DNA of 64,000 bases from Bowmanella dokdonensis. GTDB lineage: Bacteria; Pseudomonadota; Gammaproteobacteria; Enterobacterales; Alteromonadaceae. A program made the position numbers and the translations under genes. The DNA lies in assembly GCF_017254865.1 (NCBI RefSeq), contig NZ_JAFKCV010000002.1, forward strand, positions 477,837 to 541,836. The letters are read 5' to 3'. The notes under the pieces are model-generated. The model ran no database searches. It had not been told where the DNA came from and worked only from the letters and a program-made list of their open reading frames with translations. Shown here one piece after another: positions 51,510 through 62,767 of the stretch (positions are counted from its first letter, which is position 1; each line of letters starts with the position of its first letter).

Positions 51510-52934
51510 ATGTCGTTACTATCCATCAGAACCAATAAGTCCAAGGGCATTATTCAGTCGTACCAGAGTGGATTTTCCACTGCCTACCGGCTGGTCGACC
51601 TGGTATTGATTTCCCTGCTGTATTTCAGCCTGCTGTACTTACAGCAGTTGGACATCAACAGCCGCAGTCTGATTCCCTTATTCGTCTGCATAGTGGGGTA
51701 TATGGTCAGCGCCGAGGCATTGGATCTGTATCGCTCCTGGCGAACCTCCTCAACTATCCTGATGATCAGGATGACAGCCGTGGCCTGGCTTCTGACCGGT
51801 CTGGTCACCCTGTCCTGCGCCTACTTTTTTGCCCACCTCATCCCCTACCCCAACCGCTTTATTCTGACCTGGCTGCTGGGCTTGTTTCCGGTGCTGACCG
51901 GCTGGCGTCTGCTGTTTCGCCGTTTGCTGCGGGCCTACCGTAAGAATGGCCACAATACCCGTACCGCTATCGTCATCGGCTCGAACAAGCTGGCCTACAG
52001 TCTGGCCAGGCAACTGGAGGACAACGAGCACCTGGGTATCCGCTTTGCCGGCTTCTTCGATGACAGGGACGAGCAACGGCTGCCCTATGAGCTGCGTGAA
52101 CAGACCCTGGGCAGCATTGAGGAGGCCATTGAAAAAGCCAGGGCCAACGAAGTGGACTATATCTATATCGCCATGCCCATGAGCGCGGAACAACGCATTA
52201 CTGATATTCTCCAGCAATGCAGCGATACCACAGCAAATGTGTATATCATTCCTAATTTCTTTATCTACAACCTGCTCAATTCGCGCTGGCAAACCATAGG
52301 TTCACTGCAAATCCTGAGTATCTTCGATACCCCGTTTGAGGGCCCAAACCATATACTCAAACGCATGGAGGATATCCTGTTGTCCTCCCTGATACTGACC
52401 CTGATCGCCCTGCCCATGCTGGTGATTGCCGCAGCGGTCAAGCTCACCTCACCCGGACCGGTGATCTTTAAACAAACCCGTTACGGCCTGGGGGGCAGAC
52501 CCATTATCGTTTACAAGTTCCGCTCTATGACCACCCAGGACAATGGTAATCAGGTCAGGCAGGCCACCAGGAATGACGCCCGCATTACTCCATTGGGTGC
52601 CTTTTTGCGGCGCACTTCCCTGGACGAACTGCCACAGTTCATCAATGTTCTGCAGGGACGCATGTCGATTGTCGGTCCCAGGCCCCACGCCGTGGCCCAC
52701 AACGAGGAATACCGGAAGTTAATCGAAGGTTACATGCTCAGGCACAAAGTGCTGCCCGGCATCACCGGCTGGGCGCAGATCAACGGCTTTCGCGGCGAGA
52801 CCGAGACAGTCAACAAGATGATGAAACGGGTGGAATACGACCTGGACTATATCCACAGCTGGTCCGTTTGGCTGGATATACGCATTATCCTGATGACCCT
52901 GTTCAAGGGGTTTACGGACCGCAATGCTTACTAG
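51510..52934 (+). CDS. WcaJ-like undecaprenyl-phosphate sugar phosphotransferase
   Basis: 474 aa from ATG 51510, which follows AGGGAGGTG; the GTG at 51480 is rejected. Four N-terminal transmembrane helices are followed by a CoA-binding-like Rossmann region (TAIVIGSNKLAYSLARQL) and a fifth membrane segment near 295-320. The C-terminal catalytic domain has KFRSM, RTSLDELPQFINVL and GRMSIVGPRPHA. It transfers sugar-1-phosphate, likely glucose, to undecaprenyl phosphate and starts repeat-unit synthesis. Its TAG stop lies in the CTAG target-site copy at the left end of the MITE. Confidence 0.94.
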   Translation: MSLLSIRTNKSKGIIQSYQSGFSTAYRLVDLVLISLLYFSLLYLQQLDINSRSLIPLFVCIVGYMVSAEALDLYRSWRTSSTILMIRMTAVAWLLTGLVTLSCAYFFAHLIPYPNRFILTWLLGLFPVLTGWRLLFRRLLRAYRKNGHNTRTAIVIGSNKLAYSLARQLEDNEHLGIRFAGFFDDRDEQRLPYELREQTLGSIEEAIEKARANEVDYIYIAMPMSAEQRITDILQQCSDTTANVYIIPNFFIYNLLNSRWQTIGSLQILSIFDTPFEGPNHILKRMEDILLSSLILTLIALPMLVIAAAVKLTSPGPVIFKQTRYGLGGRPIIVYKFRSMTTQDNGNQVRQATRNDARITPLGAFLRRTSLDELPQFINVLQGRMSIVGPRPHAVAHNEEYRKLIEGYMLRHKVLPGITGWAQINGFRGETETVNKMMKRVEYDLDYIHSWSVWLDIRIILMTLFKGFTDRNAY

Positions 52935-53201
52935 GGCGTGTTTATCTTTCATATTGGTCTCTGTTGAGAGCTAAAAACCACTCAATCAAGGCGCGAGTAA
53001 CGCCGTTTAGCCATCTAAACAAGTTGGGAGCAACGCTGAGTGAGGGATTTTTAGCCTCAACCCTTCGGGCTGGGGCCATTTTTCCGTCCAGCAGCGTCAT
53101 CAGTCGCTTATTTAGGCCCACTAAACCGCACTTCTTCTTCCTTGCTGGGCAAAAAAATGGCCTCCAGCAGAGCGTCAATATGAAAGATAAACACGCCCTA
53201 G
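52931..53201. mobile_element. 271-bp MITE with perfect terminal inverted repeats and CTAG target duplication
   Basis: The 22-bp termini beginning GGCGTGTTTATCTTTCAT are perfect inverted repeats (52935-52956 and 53176-53197), with imperfect similarity continuing for about 13 more bases. CTAG flanks both ends (52931-52934 and 53198-53201) as a 4-bp target duplication, matching the YTAR preference of IS5-family transposases. The inside (219 bp) has no convincing gene; a minus-strand frame at 52942-53178 lacks any transposase motif. The element would need a transposase in trans. Confidence 0.92.
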
Positions 53202-54226
53202 TCCGCCTGCCGCAGTTTCTGCTGCGGCCGGCGCAGCCAGCGGCTGACGGGAGCCGACAGCAGATAGGGAATGCCCAGCCAATCGGCCAGCTTCAGCACC
53301 AGTACCGGCAGCCACAATCCGGCCAAACAGCCCATCAGCAAATGTACCGGCAGGGACTCTATGCCGAGCACCTTCTGCAATAATACCCTCACGCCGCTGC
53401 CAGCAAGAATATGCATCAGGTAAATAGCCATGGAGCCGGTTCCGAGCAATAGCAGCCATTTACGCGACGTCCGGGCCAGTTGCATGGATATGCTGACCAC
53501 GGTGGCAATGGACAGCATGGCCAGCAGCAGTGCAGCGCCGCCCTTATTGCTGTAGTGCAGGTCAAGCAACAGGTGAAACCCGGCCTGGCCCAGCACAAAC
53601 AATCCAAGCAGCAACGCACAGGTCTTGCCCTTTGCGAACCAGTCCTGATTGGCATAGAGGGAAAACGACATGCCGCCAACGAAGAAGACCATATGGGTAA
53701 ACAGACTACCGAGCAGGAAATTGACCGGGATCACCAGGGCGATGCTGTACAACACCAGGCTCAGTATCAGCATCAGCGACAGGGCCATGCGCCCCGCCAT
53801 GGCCTGGATAAGGGTGGCCACCAGAAAAATCGCAAATAACGCATACAGAAACCAGAACTGGGCCCTGGGCCACCAGAGTTGGAAAACCGCGCCAAAACCC
53901 AGGTTGCCGTTGGTATAAGCTGACAGAGACACCTCTACACTGCCCTGGATCAACGACCACAAAAGGTAGGGATAGACCAGGGTGTCGACCTTACTCCAGA
54001 CCAGGGGGCCTGCCCCGCGCCGGGCAAAGGAGGCCTGGAAGAACAATCCGGAGAGGAAGAAAAACAGCGGCATGTGAAAACTGTAAACCAGGCTGTCAAG
54101 CAACAGGAAGGTGGACTCAGGCATGCCGATGCCGGCTTTTTGCAACCCCCGGGCCACGTGCCCATAGACCACCAGAATAATGCCGATGGCCTTGGCATAA
54201 TCCACCCATAAGTCCCTGCTTTGCAT
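53198..54226 (-). CDS. Acyltransferase 3 family membrane protein
   Basis: 342 aa, about ten hydrophobic segments. The N-terminal DLWVDYAKAIGIILVVYGHVARG has the catalytic His of the acyltransferase-3 (OatA/WecH-like) family, and SFHMPLFFFLSGLFF is the second signature. It probably O-acetylates or otherwise acylates an exported glycan, which fits its place at the edge of the polysaccharide locus. AGGAG precedes the ATG. Its TAG stop is provided by the CTAG copy at the right end of the MITE. Confidence 0.92.
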   Translation of the reverse strand: MQSRDLWVDYAKAIGIILVVYGHVARGLQKAGIGMPESTFLLLDSLVYSFHMPLFFFLSGLFFQASFARRGAGPLVWSKVDTLVYPYLLWSLIQGSVEVSLSAYTNGNLGFGAVFQLWWPRAQFWFLYALFAIFLVATLIQAMAGRMALSLMLILSLVLYSIALVIPVNFLLGSLFTHMVFFVGGMSFSLYANQDWFAKGKTCALLLGLFVLGQAGFHLLLDLHYSNKGGAALLLAMLSIATVVSISMQLARTSRKWLLLLGTGSMAIYLMHILAGSGVRVLLQKVLGIESLPVHLLMGCLAGLWLPVLVLKLADWLGIPYLLSAPVSRWLRRPQQKLRQAD

Positions 54227-54345
54227 GTTGCGCTCCTGCGGTTATCCAATTGCACTGTTTTTGCCCGGATAAACACTAAAGCAAGGATTCTGCCACTTTC
54301 TGTGCCCGACGGTCAGGACTGACCACCGGGCTCCTTCGGCATCCG

Positions 54346-54822
54346 TCACAATACCCGGGAAAAACGGTTATGGCCGCATTCCAGGCAGGGCTGGATAGTC
54401 TCCACATGCAGGACCTGGTGCCGGTTATGGCAGCGGGTGCATTCCAGCTCACCCAGAGCCACCTGTTCTCCTGCCTTATAAATACCCTGATGCTGCACAT
54501 CCCGCATGGATTCGCTCATGGCCAGTTGGGACTTATCTGACGCATCGGCCAGCAGCGACCACAACTTGTCCTTGGTGGCCTGCCACCAGGGCGAGCGATC
54601 CGCATCACGTTGCCAGTGGGCAACAAAGGTATCCAGGTCACGGGTCAGCGTATTTTCCAGCGCCTCCATCTCTTCCTTGCTCAGATCTTCTGCCGCCTGC
54701 AGATACTGACGAGCCCGGCGCTTGATTTCCATCAGCGTCAGCACATCCTGGCGGACCGATTGTCTGACCCAGTCGGACATTTCTTCGAGCAACTCATCAT
54801 AGCGGGACTTGGGGTTATTCAT
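54346..54822 (-). CDS. YbeL-like zinc-ribbon protein (DUF1451)
   Basis: 158 aa. A long helical N-terminal region (about 1-110, heptad-like and charged) is followed by a C-terminal zinc ribbon with two Cys pairs: C128TRCH and C147LECGH. This matches DUF1451 (E. coli YbeL), whose function is unknown. In E. coli ybeL also lies beside leuS, so the neighbourhood is conserved. AAGGAG precedes the ATG. Confidence 0.9.
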   Translation of the reverse strand: MNNPKSRYDELLEEMSDWVRQSVRQDVLTLMEIKRRARQYLQAAEDLSKEEMEALENTLTRDLDTFVAHWQRDADRSPWWQATKDKLWSLLADASDKSQLAMSESMRDVQHQGIYKAGEQVALGELECTRCHNRHQVLHVETIQPCLECGHNRFSRVL

Positions 54823-54872
54823 CAGGACTCCTTACTCCGATTGGTAGATACCGGCCTGTGAATTCAGTATAG

Positions 54873-57697
<2,825 letters not shown>

Positions 57698-57698
<1 letters not shown>

Positions 57699-58195
57699 TG
57701 AACCTGTGGCGCTGGGGAGGGGTATTGCTGGCCGGCCTGTTAATCAGTGCCTGCGGTTTTCATTTGCGTGGCAAGGACCTGCTGGATGAACATTTCAGCC
57801 GCCTGCATGTGGCAAGTGACAATCCCCATGCGCCGCTGGTAAGGGCCTTTAAGGACAGACTGCAACGCTATTCGGTGGAAATACTGGCGACGGCAGACGA
57901 ACAGGTCCCAACCGTCTACCTCTACCCTGAGCGTCTGGATCGAAGTCTGTTGTCACTCTTTGCCACCGGTCAGGTGGCCGAATACGAGCTCAACTACCAT
58001 ATTCGCTTCGAAGTCAAACAGCCCGGCCGGGACGCCCAGTTGTTCGAATTTGATCTGAGCCGGGAATATCAGGACGATCCCAATGCGGTACTGGCCAAGT
58101 CCCGTGAGTTGAACCTGATTCTGGATGAACTGCGGGAACGGGCGTCGGATCGTATTATCCGTCAGCTCAGTCGCCTGAGCGGCGCCAGCAACTGA
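57698..58195 (+). CDS. lptE: LPS-assembly lipoprotein LptE
   Basis: 165 aa with a lipoprotein signal: lipobox ISAC with Cys19, then the conserved GFHLRG. LptE plugs LptD in the outer membrane and helps insert lipopolysaccharide. The ATG overlaps the leuS stop (TGATG), and its own stop overlaps the holA ATG in the same way, which indicates translational coupling across the three genes. Confidence 0.95.
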
Positions 58196-59229
58196 TGCAA
58201 AGCTACCCTAACCGGCTTTCGGAGGTGCTTGGCAAAGGCCTGATGTCCTGTTACCTGATCTTTGGCGACGAGCCCCAGCAAAAGCTGGAATCTATCGAGG
58301 TCATCCGGCAAACGGCGCGTCAGCAGGGTTTTGACGAGCGTCAGAGTCTGGTGGCCGATGCCGGCTTTAACTGGAATCATTTGATTGAGGCGACCCTTAC
58401 TCTGTCGCTGTTTACTTCCCGGCAACTCATCGAGCTGGAGCTCCCCACCGGCAAGCCGGGCGCCGAGGGCGCCAAAGTACTGCAGTCCCTGGCCGACAAA
58501 CCGAATCCGGATGTGTTGCTGCTGATTCACGGGGGACGCATCGGCAAGGACGTGCAGAATACCAAGTGGTTCAAGAGCCTGGAAAAAAACGGACTCTATG
58601 TGCCCTGTTATCCTCTGGAGGGAAAGCAATTAAGTGGCTGGATAAACGACAGGATGCGTCGTCATGGCCTGCAACCAACACCGGAGCTCATCGGCCTGTT
58701 GTGTGACTACTGCGAGGGTAACCTGCTGGCCGCCAGGCAGGAAATTGAAAAGCTTACCCTGCTCTACCCCAAAGGCATAATAAGCCTGGAACAGGCCGAA
58801 CAGGCGCTGGTCGACCAGTCCCGTTTCAATGTCTTCCAACTGGTGGATGTACTGCTGGCCGGCGACGCCCAGCGGGCGGTTAAAATGCTGTACCGGCTGG
58901 AAAGCGAAGGGGTGGAACCCACTATCGTGCTCTGGGCACTGGTAAGGGAATGGCAGACCCTGTCCACCCTGCGCTTTGCCAGCGGGCAGGGTCAGAGCCT
59001 GAATCAGCTTTTCAATGCGCAGCGTATCTGGAGCAACCGCCAGGGTCTTTACCACAGTGCCCTGCAACGGCTGAACAGCCACCATCTTGAAGTCCTGCAA
59101 ACCAGACTGGCCAGACTGGACAAGGCACTGAAGCAATCTTCACTGGCTCGTCCCTATGTGGAGCTCTGCCATCTGTGTCTGTTGTTCGTGCCCATGCCGC
59201 TGGACGCACTGGAGCTGGACTACGGATGA
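58195..59229 (+). CDS. holA: DNA polymerase III subunit delta
   Basis: 344 aa, the clamp-loader subunit that opens the beta clamp. The N-terminal MQSYPNRLSEVLGKGLMSCYLIFGDEPQQKLE is typical of HolA. LLCDYCEGNLLAARQEIEKL and SRFNVFQLVDVLLAGD are conserved in domain II. The gene overlaps lptE and ends within the ATGA near the first possible nadD start. Confidence 0.96.
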   Translation: MQSYPNRLSEVLGKGLMSCYLIFGDEPQQKLESIEVIRQTARQQGFDERQSLVADAGFNWNHLIEATLTLSLFTSRQLIELELPTGKPGAEGAKVLQSLADKPNPDVLLLIHGGRIGKDVQNTKWFKSLEKNGLYVPCYPLEGKQLSGWINDRMRRHGLQPTPELIGLLCDYCEGNLLAARQEIEKLTLLYPKGIISLEQAEQALVDQSRFNVFQLVDVLLAGDAQRAVKMLYRLESEGVEPTIVLWALVREWQTLSTLRFASGQGQSLNQLFNAQRIWSNRQGLYHSALQRLNSHHLEVLQTRLARLDKALKQSSLARPYVELCHLCLLFVPMPLDALELDYG

Positions 59230-59249
59230 GCCGGACTGAAGGAGGCCAG

Positions 59250-59897
59250 GTGCAGACGCCACTGGGGATCTTCGGCGGCACCTTCGATCCCGTTCATCTT
59301 GGTCACTTGCTGCCCGTTACCGACGCAGCGCGAGAAATCGGCCTGCACAGGGTGAAACTGCTGCCCTGCCATATTCCGGCTCATAAGGCCACCCCCACGG
59401 TCAGTGCGGCACAGCGTCTGGCCATGGTCAGACTGGTTTGCGCAAAGTGGCCCCTGTTTGAACTGGATGACAGGGAATTGCGACGTGATAGCCCTTCCTA
59501 CAGCGTCGATACCCTGAATGAATACCGGCGTGAAGAAGGCAACAGGCCTCTGGTGTTTTTTATCGGCCTGGATTCGCTAAAAAATCTCAACTCCTGGCAC
59601 AGATGGCAGGAAATCCTGACCCTCTGTCATTTGGTGGTTTGCCGACGGGGCGACTGCCTGGCCAGCTTCAATCCGGATGTCAGCCGCCTGCTGGAACAAC
59701 ACCGGACCCGGGACGCCCGCCACCTGAAGGAAAAGCCGGCAGGCCTTATCTATCTGGCCGACACCCGTGAACTGGCTATTTCCTCCACTGAACTGCGCGG
59801 GTCCTTAGCGCGGGGCGAGGCAACAGATCTGTTGCCGGAGGAGGTGTTGGCCTATATTCAACTACATGGGCTTTATGGTGTGAGGAGTGAGGAGTGA
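59250..59897 (+). CDS. nadD: Nicotinate-nucleotide adenylyltransferase
   Basis: 215 aa from GTG 59250, preferred because GAAGGAGG sits 5-8 bases before it and the product then starts MQTPLGIFGGTFDPVHLGH, like homologues. An ATG at 59226 overlapping the holA stop would add 8 residues. The nucleotidyltransferase motifs are H16-x-G-H19 and the C-terminal ISSTELR. It makes deamido-NAD from nicotinate mononucleotide. The last codons (VRSEE-TGA) are built from the TGAGGAG heptamer array that follows. E. coli has cobC after nadD; here it is absent and two heptamer arrays occupy the gap. Confidence 0.96.
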   Translation: MQTPLGIFGGTFDPVHLGHLLPVTDAAREIGLHRVKLLPCHIPAHKATPTVSAAQRLAMVRLVCAKWPLFELDDRELRRDSPSYSVDTLNEYRREEGNRPLVFFIGLDSLKNLNSWHRWQEILTLCHLVVCRRGDCLASFNPDVSRLLEQHRTRDARHLKEKPAGLIYLADTRELAISSTELRGSLARGEATDLLPEEVLAYIQLHGLYGVRSEE

Positions 59898-59908
59898 GGA
59901 GTGAGGAG
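59881..59908. repeat. Tandem heptamer array 3 (TGAGGAG, 4 units)
   Basis: Four identical TGAGGAG units. The nadD stop codon (TGA at 59895-59897) is the start of the third unit, and the first two units encode VRSEE-like residues. Confidence 0.96.
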
Positions 59909-59948
59909 TCAACTTACGGCCTTTGCCTTTTACTGCCAACCGGGCATC

Positions 59949-60011
59949 TGAAAACTGAAAACTGAAAACTGAAAACTGAAAACTGAAAACTGAAAACTGA
60001 AAACTGAAAAC
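59949..60011. repeat. Tandem heptamer array 4 (TGAAAAC, 9 units)
   Basis: Nine identical TGAAAAC units, 40 bp after array 3 and 8 bp before the AGGAG of rsfS. No substitution is seen between units. Confidence 0.97.
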
Positions 60012-60029
60012 TTTTAATCAGGAGACCCT

Positions 60030-60347
60030 TTGGAACATCAGCAACTCAAACAGTTTGTTATCGACAAGATTGAAGATTTGAAAGGTCGCCACATTGTCGA
60101 CCTGGACGTGAAGGAAAAATCCAGCATTACTGACACCATGCTGGTCTGTTCCGGGAACTCCAAGCGCCATGTGGTGTCAATCGCAGACAAGGTAGTGACG
60201 GAAGCCAAACAGGTGGGTCTCAAGCCCCTGAGCGTGGAAGGTCAGGATACCGGAGAATGGGTACTGGTGGATTTTGGAGAGCTGATATTGCACGTGATGC
60301 AGGATGAAGCCCGGGATTTCTACCAACTTGAAAAGCTCTGGGGCTGA
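60030..60347 (+). CDS. rsfS: Ribosome silencing factor RsfS
   Basis: 105 aa from TTG 60030, with AGGAG (60020-60024) 5 bases before it, so the uncommon start is well supported. The product begins MEHQQLKQFVIDKIEDLKGRHI. It matches RsfS (DUF143), which binds L14 and blocks subunit joining in starvation; VEGQDTGEWVLVDFGELILHVM is diagnostic. The heptamer array lies immediately upstream and could affect translation initiation or the distance to nadD. Confidence 0.95.
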   Translation: MEHQQLKQFVIDKIEDLKGRHIVDLDVKEKSSITDTMLVCSGNSKRHVVSIADKVVTEAKQVGLKPLSVEGQDTGEWVLVDFGELILHVMQDEARDFYQLEKLWG

Positions 60348-60373
60348 GTGTGCAGGCGGGAGACTGATCCGCG

Positions 60374-60844
60374 ATGCGTATCCAATTGATTGCGGTCGGT
60401 AGCAAGATGCCGTCCTGGGTGGAACAGGGTTTTAGCGAATATGCCCGGCGCTTTCCTCCCGATATGCCATTGCAATTGACCGAGATACCGGCCGGCAAGC
60501 GCGGCAAAAATGCCGACATCGTCCGTATTCTGCAAAGGGAAGGAGAGCAAATGCTGGCGGCGGTGCCAAAAGGCAACCGCATTGTGACCCTGGAGGTAGC
60601 CGGCAGGCCCTGGGATACCCATCAATTGGCCGGGCAACTTTCAAGATGGCAGATGGACGGCCGGGATGTGAGCCTGCTGGTGGGAGGCCCCGAAGGCCTG
60701 GCGCCTGACTGTATCGCGGCGGCGGAACAGAAGTGGTCCCTGTCGCCCCTGACCTTGCCCCATCCATTGGTCAGGGTATTGTTGGCCGAGAGCCTGTACC
60801 GGGCCTGGTCATTAAATACCAATCACCCCTATCACCGGGAATAA
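60374..60844 (+). CDS. rlmH: 23S rRNA (pseudouridine-1915-N3)-methyltransferase RlmH
   Basis: 156 aa SPOUT methyltransferase. SAM-binding knot motifs are LLVGGPEGL and [18 protein letters not shown], with the C-terminal NHPYHRE characteristic of RlmH. It methylates pseudouridine 1915 of 23S rRNA on 70S ribosomes. It is 26 bp downstream of rsfS, the standard pairing. Confidence 0.97.
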   Translation: MRIQLIAVGSKMPSWVEQGFSEYARRFPPDMPLQLTEIPAGKRGKNADIVRILQREGEQMLAAVPKGNRIVTLEVAGRPWDTHQLAGQLSRWQMDGRDVSLLVGGPEGLAPDCIAAAEQKWSLSPLTLPHPLVRVLLAESLYRAWSLNTNHPYHRE

Positions 60845-60874
60845 GCTGTTGTTGTATAGAGATTCTGACTGACC

Positions 60875-62767
60875 ATGCCGGTAAAACGCATTACCATCCG
60901 CGACCACAGCGCCGAGGCCAATCTGTTTGCCCGGCGCAGCCTGATTGCGCTGCTCGGCATCGGCGCCCTGCTGTTTGTGCTGGTCAGCAATCTTTACTAT
61001 CTGCAGGTTACCCGCTTTCAGGACTACCAGACCCGATCCAACGGCAACAGGATCAAGATTTTGCCTGTGGCACCCAACCGTGGCCTGATTTACGACCGCA
61101 ACGGGGTGCTGCTGGCGGAAAACAGGCCTTCCTTCAGTCTTGAAGTGATCCCAGAGGAAGTGGAAGACCTGGACGCCACCCTGGCCGCGCTCAGTGATTT
61201 ACTGTCCATCTCCGTTGAAGAGATGGAGGATTTCCGCCAGGAACTGAAAAGCCAGCGACGCTTCAAGCCGGTGGCTCTGAGAAACCGACTGACAGAGCAG
61301 GAAGTGGCATTGTTTGCGGCTAACCAGCACAAGTACCCCGGCGTATCGGTGGAGGCCCGTCTGACCCGCCACTACCCCTATGGCGAAACCCTGACCCATA
61401 TGCTCGGCTATGTGTCCAAGATCAACAAGCGGGATCTGCAGAAGCTCACCGAGGCTGGTCAGGAGGACAACTACGCCGCCACCTACAATATCGGCAAGCT
61501 GGGGGTGGAGAAATTCCACGAGGACAGTCTGCACGGAGTGGTGGGTTATCAGGAAGTGGAGGTCAACAACCAGGGCCGCATCATACGGACACTGGAATTC
61601 CAGCCGCCGGTGCCGGGGGAGGATCTGGTGTTGAATGTGGATGTCCGTCTGCAACAGGTAATCCGCAATCTGATGGAGAACTACCGGGGTTCGGTGGTCG
61701 CTATCGATCCCCGCGACGGCGGCGTACTGGCCTTGTACAGTAACCCCAGTTACGACCCCAACCTCTTTGTCCATGGGATCAGTTCGAAGGCATACGCCAA
61801 GTTGCAGTCCAATGACAGCCCCTTACTTAACCGCGCCACCCAGGGCCAATATCCCCCGGCCTCGACGGTCAAGCCGCACCTGGCCCTGCTGGGACTGGAG
61901 GAAGGGGTGATCACCCCCCAGACCCGATTGTTTGATCGCGGCACTTATCAGCTCAAGAATGTGCAGCGCCCCTGGCGGGACTGGAAAAAATGGGGGCATG
62001 GCTGGGTGGATGTGACCAAGGCCATCGAGGTCTCCTGTGACACCTTTTTCTATGATCTTGCCTATCGCCTGGGTATAGACAGTATCAGTACCCTGATGAG
62101 CGAGTTCGGTTTTGGCGATTACACCGGCATCGACCTTTACGAGGAATCCGACGCCAATCTGCCCAGCCGGGGGTGGAAACGGGCCAGGCACAACCAGCCC
62201 TGGTACATAGGCGACACCATCAATGTGGGGATCGGCCAGGGGCTATGGACCACCACCCCGCTGCAGTTGGCCAAGTCGGTCACCGTGCTGGTCAACAAGG
62301 GCACCCGTTACGTGCCGCAATTACTCAGAGGCCGTTACCAGGAAGGTCAGATAGTGGCCACTCCGCCCAAGGAACTGGCGCCGATGCAGCTCAAGGATCC
62401 CTTGAACTGGGAAGTGGTGCTGGACGCCATGTACGGTACGGTCAATCGCGAACACGGCACCGCGCGCAAAGCATTTATCGACACCCCTTATGTGTCGGCC
62501 GGCAAGACAGGGACGGCTCAGGTCATCAGTATCGCCGAGGATGAGGAATACGATGCGGAGAAAATTGCCGAGCGACACCGGGACAACGCCATGTATATCG
62601 GCTACGCCCCTTACGACAACCCACAGATTGTGGTCACTGTGGCGATGGAGAATGCCGGTGGCGGCAGTTCCCAGGCAGCGCCGATCGCACGGGCCGTAAT
62701 GGATTATTACTTCGATAAAGACAAACTCAACCTGGTACTGAACAAAAATGAAACGCAGCAGGATTGA
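60875..62767 (+). CDS. mrdA: Penicillin-binding protein 2
   Basis: 630 aa. A cytoplasmic tail and one transmembrane helix (about 21-45) are followed by a PBP-dimer domain and a transpeptidase domain with catalytic S330-T-V-K333, the SxD-type second motif S387-C-D and K544-T-G. This transpeptidase of the elongasome crosslinks peptidoglycan together with RodA. It overlaps mrdB by 20 bp, the usual arrangement. Confidence 0.97.
   Translation: MPVKRITIRDHSAEANLFARRSLIALLGIGALLFVLVSNLYYLQVTRFQDYQTRSNGNRIKILPVAPNRGLIYDRNGVLLAENRPSFSLEVIPEEVEDLDATLAALSDLLSISVEEMEDFRQELKSQRRFKPVALRNRLTEQEVALFAANQHKYPGVSVEARLTRHYPYGETLTHMLGYVSKINKRDLQKLTEAGQEDNYAATYNIGKLGVEKFHEDSLHGVVGYQEVEVNNQGRIIRTLEFQPPVPGEDLVLNVDVRLQQVIRNLMENYRGSVVAIDPRDGGVLALYSNPSYDPNLFVHGISSKAYAKLQSNDSPLLNRATQGQYPPASTVKPHLALLGLEEGVITPQTRLFDRGTYQLKNVQRPWRDWKKWGHGWVDVTKAIEVSCDTFFYDLAYRLGIDSISTLMSEFGFGDYTGIDLYEESDANLPSRGWKRARHNQPWYIGDTINVGIGQGLWTTTPLQLAKSVTVLVNKGTRYVPQLLRGRYQEGQIVATPPKELAPMQLKDPLNWEVVLDAMYGTVNREHGTARKAFIDTPYVSAGKTGTAQVISIAEDEEYDAEKIAERHRDNAMYIGYAPYDNPQIVVTVAMENAGGGSSQAAPIARAVMDYYFDKDKLNLVLNKNETQQD

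Noticed and set aside
52942-53178. Minus-strand frame of 78 codons inside the MITE
   Set aside because: No transposase motif or ribosome-binding site; it is contained within a non-autonomous element.
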